From: an uncultured Lachnospiraceae bacterium
GTDB taxonomy: Bacteria; Bacillota; Clostridia; Lachnospirales; Lachnospiraceae
Length of the DNA: 52,780 bases
Direction: 5' to 3'
Assembly: GCA_947629385.1 (NCBI GenBank)
Contig: CANRDO010000021.1
Location: forward strand, 1-52,780
Below are positions 14,787 through 22,142 of the stretch, piece after piece; within the stretch, counting starts at the first letter, position 1; every line of letters begins with the position of its first letter. Position numbers and translations under genes: made by a program. Below the pieces are notes generated by a model. It ran no database searches and was not told the origin of the DNA. It saw only the letters and a program-made list of their open reading frames with translations.

Positions 14787-16311
14787 CTCCTGCCATCATC
14801 AGTCCGAGTTCATTTTCGTCCGCGTCCTTACCGGCCACCTCGCTGACGATCTTTCCATTGTAGATGACGTCGATCCGGTCGGAAAGGCTCATGATCTCGT
14901 CCAGCTCGAAGGATACCAGCAGCACGGCCTTGCCCTTGTTGCGCTGCTCCACGATGTATTTGTGCACGAACTCGATCGCGCCCACGTCCAGGCCGCGCGT
15001 CGGGTTCACCGCGATCAGGAGATCCTTGTCGTTCTCCACCTCGCGCGCGATGATAACCTTCTGCTGGTTGCCGCCCGAGAGCGTCCCCGCCGGCCGCTCC
15101 TCGCAGTGCGCCGGGCGGATGTCGTACTTCTCGATCGCCTTTGACGCGAACTCGCGGATCGCGCCGCGGTTGATCAGGATGCCGTTTGCGAAGCGCGGCT
15201 CCTTGTAGTTCTGCAGGACCATATTTTCTTCCACCGAGAAATCGAGCACCAGACCGTGCTTCTGGCGGTCGGCCGGTATGCTCGACACGCCGTTGACAAA
15301 GCCGAAACGCGGAGGCTTGTTGTAGATATCCACCCCGTTTACCGTGATCGACCCGCCGGACGCCTTGCGCAGCCCGGTGATGATCTCGACCAGCTCCGTC
15401 TGCCCGTTGCCGTCGATGCCCGCGATGCCCACGATCTCGCCCTTGCGGACCGTGAGGTTCAGGCCCTTCAGGATCTCAACCTCGCGGTAATCCACACCGT
15501 GCAGATCCTTCACCTCCAGGACAACGTCCCCCGGCTTCTGCTCCGGCTTGTCCACCACGAACGTGACCTGACGGCCCACCATCATGCTTGCGAGCTCATC
15601 CTGCGTGACGTCCGATACCTTCACCGTATTGATGTATCTCCCGAGCCGGATGATCGTGCAGTAGTCCGCGGACTCCTTGATCTCCTTCAATTTATGCGTG
15701 ATCAGGATGATACTCTTCCCGTCCGCGGTCAGGTTGTGCATGATCCCGATCAGCTCCACGATCTCCTGCGGCGTCAGCGATGCTGTCGGCTCGTCCAGGA
15801 TCAGAATATCCGCGCCGCGGTACAGCGCCTTGAGGATCTCCACCCTCTGCTGCATGCCCACCGAGATATCCTCGATCTTCGCGTCCGGATCGATCGAGAG
15901 CCCGTAGCGCTCCGAGATCTCCTGCACATTTTTGCGGGCCGTCGCCATATCCAGCTTCACACCCTTCACCGTCTCCGTTCCGAGCACGATGTTCTCCGTC
16001 ACGGTGAACGGCTGCACCAGCATGAAGTGCTGATGGACCATGCCGATCCCGGCCGCGATCGCATCCCTCGGATTGTTCATTTCGATCTGTTTCCCGTTCA
16101 CCAGGATCTCCCCGGACGTGGGCCTGTAGAGTCCGTACAGCTGATTCATCAGCGTAGACTTGCCCGCGCCGTTTTCTCCCAGGATCGCGTGGATTTCACC
16201 CTTGTGGACCGTGAGGTTGATGCCGTCGTTCGCCGTGAAGTCGCCGAACTTCTTGACAATATTGCGCATCTCGATCACCTTGGTGTTCAGATCCACATGT
16301 TGTTCCGCCAA
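14770..16311 (-). CDS. ABC transporter ATP-binding protein, duplicated cassette (NupO/YufO-like)
   Basis: This is a 513-aa tandem ATPase that powers the BMP-type importer. The first cassette has a complete Walker A (GENGAGKS, 45-52), the signature region ISVGMQQRVEILKAL and Walker B LILDEPTASLTP. The second has the family's usual altered P-loop (GIAGIDGNGQTE) and the signature LSGGNQQKVIIARE, with NPTRGLD in place of a standard Walker B, so ATP turnover may be carried by one site. Translation starts at TTG 16311 with GGAGGG 7 nt upstream. It is the first gene of the ATPase-permease-permease block, separated from yjjW by 120 nt that hold a 12-bp palindrome. Confidence 0.92.
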   Translation of the reverse strand: MAEQHVDLNTKVIEMRNIVKKFGDFTANDGINLTVHKGEIHAILGENGAGKSTLMNQLYGLYRPTSGEILVNGKQIEMNNPRDAIAAGIGMVHQHFMLVQPFTVTENIVLGTETVKGVKLDMATARKNVQEISERYGLSIDPDAKIEDISVGMQQRVEILKALYRGADILILDEPTASLTPQEIVELIGIMHNLTADGKSIILITHKLKEIKESADYCTIIRLGRYINTVKVSDVTQDELASMMVGRQVTFVVDKPEQKPGDVVLEVKDLHGVDYREVEILKGLNLTVRKGEIVGIAGIDGNGQTELVEIITGLRKASGGSITVNGVDIYNKPPRFGFVNGVSSIPADRQKHGLVLDFSVEENMVLQNYKEPRFANGILINRGAIREFASKAIEKYDIRPAHCEERPAGTLSGGNQQKVIIAREVENDKDLLIAVNPTRGLDVGAIEFVHKYIVEQRNKGKAVLLVSFELDEIMSLSDRIDVIYNGKIVSEVAGKDADENELGLMMAGGGTHG

Positions 16312-16377
16312 ATTTATCCCTCCCTTATCCTGAATTTCCTATATAACAAATATTTTTTAACACGTTGTCCCTGATAT

Positions 16378-16389
16378 TGACTGCAGTCA
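16378..16389. promoter_or_regulatory. 12-bp perfect palindrome in the yjjW-ATPase gap
   Basis: TGACTGCAGTCA (16378-16389) lies about 67 bp upstream of the TTG start of the ATPase gene and is followed by AT-rich sequence. It is a candidate operator for an internal promoter; no clear -35/-10 pair was found next to it. Confidence 0.4.
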
Positions 16390-16431
16390 GTCGTTTTCCT
16401 ATAATCCGGCCAGCTGAGTCTCAGAGCCTTT

Positions 16432-17343
16432 TCATATCACAATCACATCCCTCAGCCCGTACCCGGCCGCGATGCCGGCCAGCTCTTGGAGAAGATCCTC
16501 CATCGGGGGTGTCAGACTCTTGTATTGCTCCCGCACGCCCATCGGGCGGTAGCGGATGATCTTGTACCTCGCATCCAGACAGCCAAGCTTCGCAAGCAAG
16601 GCGCTTACCTCCCGCACCGTCTGCCGGCAGTCAAACAGCTCAGGCACGACGACTGTGCGCACCTCCGTGAGCTTTCTTTCGCGGGCCAGCCATTCCAGAT
16701 TCCAGAGCACGCAGGCATTGTCGCGCCCCGTGACGCGAAGATGATCCTCCCGGCTCCAGGCCTTGACGTCCAGCATGACGCCGTCCGTCACAGACATCAG
16801 CTTTGAATCCTTCGAAAACTCATAGCTCCCGTTTGAATCGAGCAGCGTGCCGAGCCCCTCGGCCTTCGCGAGACTTAAAAGCTCCAGGAGGAAGTCCCGC
16901 CACAGCGTACACTCCCCGCCGGATACCGTGATCCCCCGGATAAACGGCAGATTGCGGCGGACCTCCTGCATGACCTGCTCCGCCGTCAGCTCCCTTGTCC
17001 GGGCGGAGGCCCCGTGCGGACAATGGCGGAAGCACTCATCGCAAAACACGCACTTCGCAATGTCGTAGTGTACACGCTTTCTGCCTGTCCCGCGATCAGC
17101 AGCTTTGTGTCCGATATCTGTCTCTGCATCCGTCTGTGTCTGGTCACATTCCTCCACCAGCGTCAACGCGCCCGGCTTGCAATACTTCACGCACTCGCCA
17201 CAGTGAATGCAGGCGTGGATCGTCTCCGGGTTGTGGCAATACCGGCAGTCGAAACCGCAGCCCTGCAGAAACACGGCGCTGCGATTGCCAGGCCCGTCTA
17301 CGCAGCTGAATGAAATGATCTTGTTTACCGTCGCCTTCGCCAT
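16432..17343 (-). CDS. yjjW: YjjW-family glycyl radical enzyme activase (radical SAM)
   Basis: This 303-aa radical SAM protein should cleave S-adenosylmethionine and abstract hydrogen from the glycine of YjjI, 112 nt upstream. The radical SAM cluster motif is C29-x3-C33-x2-C36 (CGFDCRYC). Two ferredoxin-type cluster motifs follow, CIHCGECVKYCKPG at about 45-58 and CVFCDECFRHCPHG near 97-110, as in glycyl-radical activases. TVSGGEC is the SAM-binding GGE-type element. The ATG at 17343 has GGAGAGG upstream and gives the expected N-terminus (NKIISFSCVDGPGNRSAVF). Between the YjjI gene and the ATPase gene it sits in an otherwise standard BMP transporter operon. Confidence 0.92.
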   Translation of the reverse strand: MAKATVNKIISFSCVDGPGNRSAVFLQGCGFDCRYCHNPETIHACIHCGECVKYCKPGALTLVEECDQTQTDAETDIGHKAADRGTGRKRVHYDIAKCVFCDECFRHCPHGASARTRELTAEQVMQEVRRNLPFIRGITVSGGECTLWRDFLLELLSLAKAEGLGTLLDSNGSYEFSKDSKLMSVTDGVMLDVKAWSREDHLRVTGRDNACVLWNLEWLARERKLTEVRTVVVPELFDCRQTVREVSALLAKLGCLDARYKIIRYRPMGVREQYKSLTPPMEDLLQELAGIAAGYGLRDVIVI

Positions 17344-17455
17344 ATCTGCCTCTCCACCATACGCCGGGTGTGGTTTTCTTCTTTCATATGCTTTCTGCAT
17401 CGCCGGATCTCAGCGGGTGCAGCGGTCTGATATCCAGCAAGCTCCTCGCCGGACC

Positions 17456-19000
17456 TCAGCGAATGCGGCGGTCCAGAATCTTGCAGTTCTTCGCCGCGCC
17501 CAGTCCGAGACCTGTCGTGTTCTGCCGCACGTTCTGTCCCGCGTCCAGCTTCTCCATCTCGCTGCGCTTCACCAGATATCCGGTCACGCGGATGACGTCG
17601 CTGTCGCTCGCGTAGAAGGACAGATAACGGATATCCATGCCGAGGCTTCCTCGGATGATATCAAGCACATACTGCGGATTTTTATGTACCGTCAGATCTA
17701 CCGGGAAGATATCGCCGGTGCCTGACGGGAAATATTTATGAAACAGATTGATGCACTTCAGATGGTCGACCAGCTCGTCCGGCTCTTCCCCGATCGGAAT
17801 GCGCGTCCCCGGCGAGCAGTCATGATCCGACTCAATCCCGACCTGAGCGTGAAGCAGGAAATGGTGATCCGTCGCCTCACAGTAAGGATTGAAATGGTTC
17901 TTGTTGAAATTGTCGATGATATCCATGATCTCCACGCCGAGCTGGTTCGCCCTGTCGCTGTGGCCGAAGCGCTCCGTGCAGCCCTCCTTCTCAAGGAGCA
18001 GGTTCACGCACTCCGCCAGGCCAACCAGCCCGAACATCGCCGTAAATTTATCTCTCTGCACAAAACCCTCCCTCGCGAGGAAGCTGTTCTGGAACCAGCC
18101 GCTCTCCTCCACGAGGAAGCGGATCCGCTCGTCCATATAGCGCGCCATGACGTCGCACACATGCGGCAGCACGTTCGTCTTAAAATCCTCGATATTCTCC
18201 GCCTTCTTCGCGATATTCGAGAGGATCAGGCGGCTCAGCGTGTAGGATCCGCCGCCCTTGAGCAGTCCGTTGTAGCAGCTTGCGATGCAGTAGTCGTCCC
18301 CCAGCTCGCCGCGGAACATCTCGTCGTTCGCAAAGCTCGGCTTCGCCGAGTGAAGCGCGCATTTGATTCCCGCCAGGATGAAATCGTCCGGCGTATCCTT
18401 GCTCACGCGCATCGTCAGGTTTGGCACCGCGTTCTCAAGCTCCGACTCCACCTCCATCAGAAGATAGCCGAAACGGCTGGCCTTCGGGCCGATGTCCGAA
18501 TGACAGAAGGAGTCGAGGATCGTGCGGTCGATCATCGTCAGCCACAGGCGCAGCGCTTTCTTTACCGTCTCGTCGTCCAGGTTCTCGATGTACGGTTCGA
18601 GCAGTTCATCGAGATCGCCGATAAAGACCGGATAATTTGTGATGCTCGGGATATTGTGGTACATGATCATCAGGTTCGTCAACGCCTCATCGAAATCCTT
18701 CGCCGGCCCAAGCTGCAAGAATTCGCTGCCCTCGCGCAGGAATTTCGGAAAATCAATGCAGATATACCTCGGGCGATAAGGCGCGTCGCCCTCGAACAGA
18801 TTGCAGATGCAGCGCGTGTCGATATCGCAGCGCATCAGCTCGTCCAGCTCCTCTGGCTCGTCCAGCACCGTCATAAAATTCTCCGCGTGGCGCGCAAGAT
18901 AGGTAACCTTCTGCTCATGGGAGCTTGTGGGATCGATCAGAGTGTTGTAAATCTCCCTGCGCTTCTCCTCAATGATCTCCGGCGTCAAAACTCGCTTCAT
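17456..19000 (-). CDS. yjjI: YjjI-family glycyl radical enzyme
   Basis: This 514-aa protein matches the YjjI (DUF3029) family along its length: NLFEGDAPYRPRYI near 68-80, the segment SCYNGLLKGGGSYTLSRL with candidate active cysteine C242, and the C-terminal glycyl radical loop IRVTGYLVKRSEMEK with radical glycine G474. It is shorter than pyruvate formate-lyase. Its reaction is unknown as far as I know. In E. coli yjjI-yjjW lies beside the deoCABD deoxynucleoside catabolic genes; here it lies inside a nucleoside-type BMP transporter operon, an independent hint of nucleoside or deoxyribose metabolism. GAGGTGAGAG precedes the ATG. Such an enzyme would work only anaerobically. Confidence 0.93.
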   Translation of the reverse strand: MKRVLTPEIIEEKRREIYNTLIDPTSSHEQKVTYLARHAENFMTVLDEPEELDELMRCDIDTRCICNLFEGDAPYRPRYICIDFPKFLREGSEFLQLGPAKDFDEALTNLMIMYHNIPSITNYPVFIGDLDELLEPYIENLDDETVKKALRLWLTMIDRTILDSFCHSDIGPKASRFGYLLMEVESELENAVPNLTMRVSKDTPDDFILAGIKCALHSAKPSFANDEMFRGELGDDYCIASCYNGLLKGGGSYTLSRLILSNIAKKAENIEDFKTNVLPHVCDVMARYMDERIRFLVEESGWFQNSFLAREGFVQRDKFTAMFGLVGLAECVNLLLEKEGCTERFGHSDRANQLGVEIMDIIDNFNKNHFNPYCEATDHHFLLHAQVGIESDHDCSPGTRIPIGEEPDELVDHLKCINLFHKYFPSGTGDIFPVDLTVHKNPQYVLDIIRGSLGMDIRYLSFYASDSDVIRVTGYLVKRSEMEKLDAGQNVRQNTTGLGLGAAKNCKILDRRIR

Positions 19001-19094
19001 AAATCTCTCACCTCATATTTCATTTTCTGCGGAAGCCCGTTCTCTCCGCAAGGTTTACGGCTGCCGCGAACTTTCCAGCCTTGTTCTGAAAGAA

Positions 19095-19136
19095 GGGACT
19101 GCTGCAAAATAAGAATTATTATTTCACAACAGTCCC
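19095..19136 (-). terminator. Strong hairpin between the binding-protein gene and yjjI
   Basis: GGGACTG-TG pairs with CA-CAGTCCC (10 bp, one mismatch), enclosing an inner AAATAA/TTATTT stem. On the minus strand it is followed by TTCTTTC only, so it is more likely a partial terminator or mRNA-stabilising structure than a full stop. It would let the binding protein be made in excess over the genes downstream. Confidence 0.6.
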
Positions 19137-19229
19137 CTCATCATTCACCCTTTAAGTATTCCGAAAACCTTCAGGCCATTGTCCCCCGCCCGCGTTTCGG
19201 AAGCATTCCTCTTCTCCGTCTGTGCCGAA

Positions 19230-20261
19230 TTACTCGAGAACGAAATCCGGGCACTCTTCCGCTGTGGTCGGAACCACTATGTCGCCGGAAAGGATCGACT
19301 CCTTCGCCGCCTCAACTGCCGCGATCACATCGTCCGGAAGGAGATCCTGCGTCGGAGCGATGTCCACGCCGCCGTCCTCCAGACCGTACTGATGCACGCC
19401 GCCTGCGAACTCGCCCGCAAGCACGCCCTTGCTGATCGAGATAACAGCGTTGTCAACACGCTTCATAGCGGAGGTAATGATCGTCTCCGGAGCCAGATAG
19501 GACTGGTCCGTGTCAACGCCGATCGCGTAGATGCCGTTGTCCACACATGCCTGGATCACGCCTGCGCCCGAGCCGCCTGCTGCCTGGTAGATGATGTCCG
19601 CACCGTTCGTGATCATGTCGGTCGCGCCTGCGGAAGCCGTAGCCGGATCCGTGAAGCTGTTCACGTTGAACTGCATAACCTCGATGTCAGGATCTACGGA
19701 ATGAACGCCTGCGATGTAGCCGTAGCCGAACAGATTCATCGTATCGGTAACCACGCCCTGCACATAGCCGACCTTCTTGGTCTTGGTCATCATGCCTGCA
19801 ACCACGCCTACCAGATAGGAAGCCTGCTCCTGAGAGAACATCAGGCAAGCCACATTTGGAAGATCCGCGTTCGACGCATCGTCGACGATCGCGAACTTCT
19901 GATCCGGATTTGCCTCGGCAGCCTCGCGCGTAGCGCTTGCCAGCATAAAGCCGCCGCAGATGATCAGGTCGTATCCATCGTCGATAAAGGTCTGGATATT
20001 GGAAGCATAATCCGCATCCGTCGCGCTCTCGAGATAGTTCACCTCGATCGCGTCGTTCTCCTCAGCAAGCGCCTCAAGACCTTCCCATGCCGACTGGTTG
20101 AAAGACTGGTCGTTGACACCGCCCGAGTCAGTAACCATACCTACCTTGATGGACTTCGAAGCCTCGGTCTCTTCCTCGACATTGGCACTTACTGCCATCG
20201 GCATCGTGCCGAGCACCATCGCTGCTGCAAGGATCACTGCTGAAATCTTTTTCATGCTCAT
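19230..20261 (-). CDS. BMP-family ABC transporter substrate-binding protein (nucleoside-type)
   Basis: This 343-aa secreted protein captures the ligand for the ABC importer encoded at 12739-16311. The N-terminal Sec signal (KKISAVILAAAMVLGTMPMAVSA) lacks a lipobox cysteine, unlike most Gram-positive BMP lipoproteins. The mature part carries the family motifs VGMVTDSGGVNDQSFNQSAWEGL and IYQAAGGSGAGVIQACVD with GVDTDQSY. The second in-frame ATG (20261) is preferred because AGGAGG is 9 nt upstream; the first ATG abuts the AGGAGG. Two glycyl-radical genes separate it from the ATPase. Purine or deoxynucleosides are the likely ligands by family, not proven. Confidence 0.92.
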   Translation of the reverse strand: MSMKKISAVILAAAMVLGTMPMAVSANVEEETEASKSIKVGMVTDSGGVNDQSFNQSAWEGLEALAEENDAIEVNYLESATDADYASNIQTFIDDGYDLIICGGFMLASATREAAEANPDQKFAIVDDASNADLPNVACLMFSQEQASYLVGVVAGMMTKTKKVGYVQGVVTDTMNLFGYGYIAGVHSVDPDIEVMQFNVNSFTDPATASAGATDMITNGADIIYQAAGGSGAGVIQACVDNGIYAIGVDTDQSYLAPETIITSAMKRVDNAVISISKGVLAGEFAGGVHQYGLEDGGVDIAPTQDLLPDDVIAAVEAAKESILSGDIVVPTTAEECPDFVLE

Positions 20262-20314
20262 TTCATTCATCCTCCTGTTTTGTATTTAGTTGATATAACA
20301 ACTTCCGCAACCCG

Positions 20315-20337
20315 GGAAAACTGTGTGTCAGTTTTCC
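20315..20337. promoter_or_regulatory. 9-bp perfect inverted repeat in the divergent bmp/pyrB region
   Basis: GGAAAACTG (20315-20323) and CAGTTTTCC (20329-20337) flank TGTGT. It lies just downstream of the predicted leftward -10, inside the 5' leader of the binding-protein gene, so it could be an operator or an RNA hairpin. Confidence 0.55.
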
Positions 20338-20352
20338 TCGTTTTCGTATATT

Positions 20353-20381
20353 AGAATACAATACATACGTCCAGAAATCAA
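20353..20381 (-). promoter_or_regulatory. Promoter of the BMP transporter operon
   Basis: On the minus strand TTGATT (20381-20376) and TATTCT (20358-20353) are 17 bp apart, about 90 nt before the start codon at 20261. Confidence 0.5.
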
Positions 20382-20422
20382 CCAGATTTTTTCTTTTTCC
20401 ACCATTTTTTTGTTTTCCCGTC

Positions 20423-20451
20423 TTGAATTTCCACAGCAGATGGGCTATGAT
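20423..20451 (+). promoter_or_regulatory. pyrB promoter
   Basis: TTGAAT (20423-20428) and TATGAT (20446-20451) are separated by 17 bp. The start codon follows 66 nt later, too short a leader for a PyrR-type attenuator, and none is visible. Confidence 0.75.
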
Positions 20452-20517
20452 ACAAAGCAGGAAACAGATTGCGGAATCATTCCGGCAATCCCGTTCAACC
20501 ACAGCGAGGAGGATACT

Positions 20518-21444
20518 ATGAGACATTTGATGAATCCTTTGGATTTCTCGGTCGAGGAGCTGGACAGGCTGCTTGATCTGGCAAACGACATCGAGAAGAA
20601 CCCCGAAAAATACGCACACAGTTGCTCGGGCAAAAAATTAGCTACTTTATTTTACGAACCAAGTACTCGCACCCGTCTCAGTTTTGAGGCCGCAATGTTG
20701 AATTTAGGGGGCAGCGTACTTGGTTTTTCTTCGGCCGATTCAAGCTCCGCAGCCAAGGGCGAGAGCGTCGCAGACACGATCCGGGTCATCTCCTGCTACG
20801 CAGACATCTGCGCGATGCGCCATCCGAAGGAAGGAGCGCCCCTTATCGCGTCCATGAAGTCGCGCATCCCGGTCATCAACGCGGGCGACGGCGGCCATCA
20901 GCACCCGACGCAGACGCTGACCGACCTGCTGACGATCCGTTCCCTGAAGGGCCGCCTCGGCAACTTCACGATCGGCCTGTGCGGCGACCTGAAATTCGGG
21001 CGCACGGTTCATTCGCTGATCCAGGCGCTGATCCGCTACCCGAACGTAAGCTTCGTATTAATCTCCCCGGAGGAGCTGCGCATCCCGGACAATATTCGCG
21101 ACGACGTGCTGCGGCGGAACCACCAGCAATTCAAGGAAGTCGTCCGCCTCGAGGACGCGCTGCCTGAGCTCGACCTGCTCTACATGACGCGCGTACAGAG
21201 AGAGCGCTTCTTCAATGAGGAGGACTACGTCCGCATGAAGGACTTCTATATTTTAGACAAGGAGAAGCTGAAGCTTGCCGGCCCCGACATGATGATCCTG
21301 CACCCGCTGCCGCGCGTGAACGAGATCTCGGTCGAGGTGGACGACGACCCGCGCGCGGCCTATTTTAAGCAGGCGCAGTACGGCGTGTATGTCCGGATGG
21401 CACTGATCCTCACACTGCTCGGATTGGAGGGAAACATATGTTAA
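20518..21444 (+). CDS. pyrB: Aspartate carbamoyltransferase, catalytic subunit
   Basis: The enzyme joins carbamoyl phosphate and aspartate in the first committed step of pyrimidine synthesis. The carbamoyl-phosphate loop [15 protein letters not shown] is at about 45-59 and the second motif [12 protein letters not shown] is in the middle. The C-terminal [10 protein letters not shown] motif is present. The length (308 aa) is normal. The ATG at 20518 has GAGGAGGA 5-8 nt upstream; a longer frame from 20323 has no support. The stop overlaps the pyrI start by 7 nt, so catalytic and regulatory chains are coupled and should form a class-B dodecamer. Confidence 0.98.
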   Translation: MRHLMNPLDFSVEELDRLLDLANDIEKNPEKYAHSCSGKKLATLFYEPSTRTRLSFEAAMLNLGGSVLGFSSADSSSAAKGESVADTIRVISCYADICAMRHPKEGAPLIASMKSRIPVINAGDGGHQHPTQTLTDLLTIRSLKGRLGNFTIGLCGDLKFGRTVHSLIQALIRYPNVSFVLISPEELRIPDNIRDDVLRRNHQQFKEVVRLEDALPELDLLYMTRVQRERFFNEEDYVRMKDFYILDKEKLKLAGPDMMILHPLPRVNEISVEVDDDPRAAYFKQAQYGVYVRMALILTLLGLEGNIC

Positions 21445-21878
21445 ACGTAGGAAAGCTGAACGAGGGCGTCGTGCTCGACCACATCGTGGCCGGCAAGAGC
21501 ATGGAGCTCTACAAATATCTGAAGCTCGACAAGATGGACTGCTGCGTGGCGATCATCAAGAATGCGCACAGCAACAAGATGGGCAAGAAGGACATCATCA
21601 AAGTAGAATGTCCGATCGACCAGCTCGATCTGAACGTGCTGGGCTTCATCGACCACAACATCACGGTCAACATCATTAAGGACGGCGAGATCGTCTCCAA
21701 GAAGGAGCTCTCGCTCCCGAAAAAGCTCGTCAACATCATCCACTGCAAGAACCCTCGTTGCATTACTTCAATCGAGCAGGGCATCGATCACATCTTCTTT
21801 CTCGCCGATGAGGAGAAGGAGATCTACCGCTGTCAGTACTGTGAGGAGAAGTACCGCAGCTCCGGTAGCAAGTCCTGA
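21438..21878 (+). CDS. pyrI: Aspartate carbamoyltransferase, regulatory subunit
   Basis: This 146-aa subunit binds nucleotide effectors and holds the catalytic trimers together. The C-terminal zinc site is complete: C103-x4-C108 (HCKNPRC) and C132-x2-C135 (RCQYC). The N-terminal allosteric domain includes [17 protein letters not shown]. It starts inside the last codons of pyrB and is followed by a strong terminator at 21911. Its presence implies feedback control of pyrimidine synthesis by CTP or related nucleotides, as known for the family. Confidence 0.97.
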   Translation: MLNVGKLNEGVVLDHIVAGKSMELYKYLKLDKMDCCVAIIKNAHSNKMGKKDIIKVECPIDQLDLNVLGFIDHNITVNIIKDGEIVSKKELSLPKKLVNIIHCKNPRCITSIEQGIDHIFFLADEEKEIYRCQYCEEKYRSSGSKS

Positions 21879-21910
21879 CTGACCTTACTCAATTTTCGTG
21901 CAAACGACCA

Positions 21911-21966
21911 GAGAATACGGGGCATGCGTCCGGATGCGGCCTTTTCGTCCCGTATTCTCTTTTTTC
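21911..21966 (+). terminator. Rho-independent terminator after pyrBI
   Basis: GAGAATACGGG (21911-21921) pairs with CCCGTATTCTC (21949-21959), an 11-bp stem followed by a run of seven T. Confidence 0.92.
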
Positions 21967-21979
21967 TTATTAAAAAGGA

Positions 21980-22009
21980 TTTACAAACATATACTGGTAA
22001 TGATATAAT
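21980..22009 (+). promoter_or_regulatory. Promoter of the propeller/HD-GYP gene
   Basis: TTTACA (21980-21985) and TATAAT (22004-22009) are 18 bp apart, leaving a leader of about 125 nt before the ATG at 22143. Confidence 0.75.
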
Positions 22010-22032
22010 AGCTGTCGTTTGTACCACATGAT

Positions 22033-22101
22033 ATGCCCCCTCACGGGGAGCCGCATGACAACACCTTGTGAATCCGGTGTCGTCCGAGGATCTGTATATC
22101 C
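22033..22101 (+). promoter_or_regulatory. Structured 5' leader of the HD-GYP gene (three hairpins)
   Basis: Three stems can form in order: ATGC-CCCC with GGGG..GCAT (22033-22056), ACACC with GGTGT (22061-22080, extendable with flanking GAC/GTC) and GGAT with ATCC (22088-22101). I do not recognise a known riboswitch; the c-di-GMP-I and -II consensus elements are not visible. Confidence 0.35.
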
Positions 22102-22142
22102 ATCCCAAGGCAATGACAAAATAACAAAACGGAGAGATTTTT

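Noticed and set aside
15256..16374. 372-codon plus-strand frame across the transporter ATPase gene
   Set aside because: Antisense to a complete duplicated ABC cassette; no motif or start signal.
17738..19435. 565-codon plus-strand frame across yjjI
   Set aside because: Antisense shadow of a recognised glycyl radical enzyme gene; composition is Arg/His/Asp-rich and shows no domain.
20401..20517. PyrR-type attenuator before pyrB
   Set aside because: The leader is only about 60 nt and lacks the anti-antiterminator/terminator stems or PyrR-binding consensus.
22010..22142. c-di-GMP riboswitch before the HD-GYP gene
   Set aside because: Neither the GEMM-I core nor the type II elements are visible; listed only as a structured leader.
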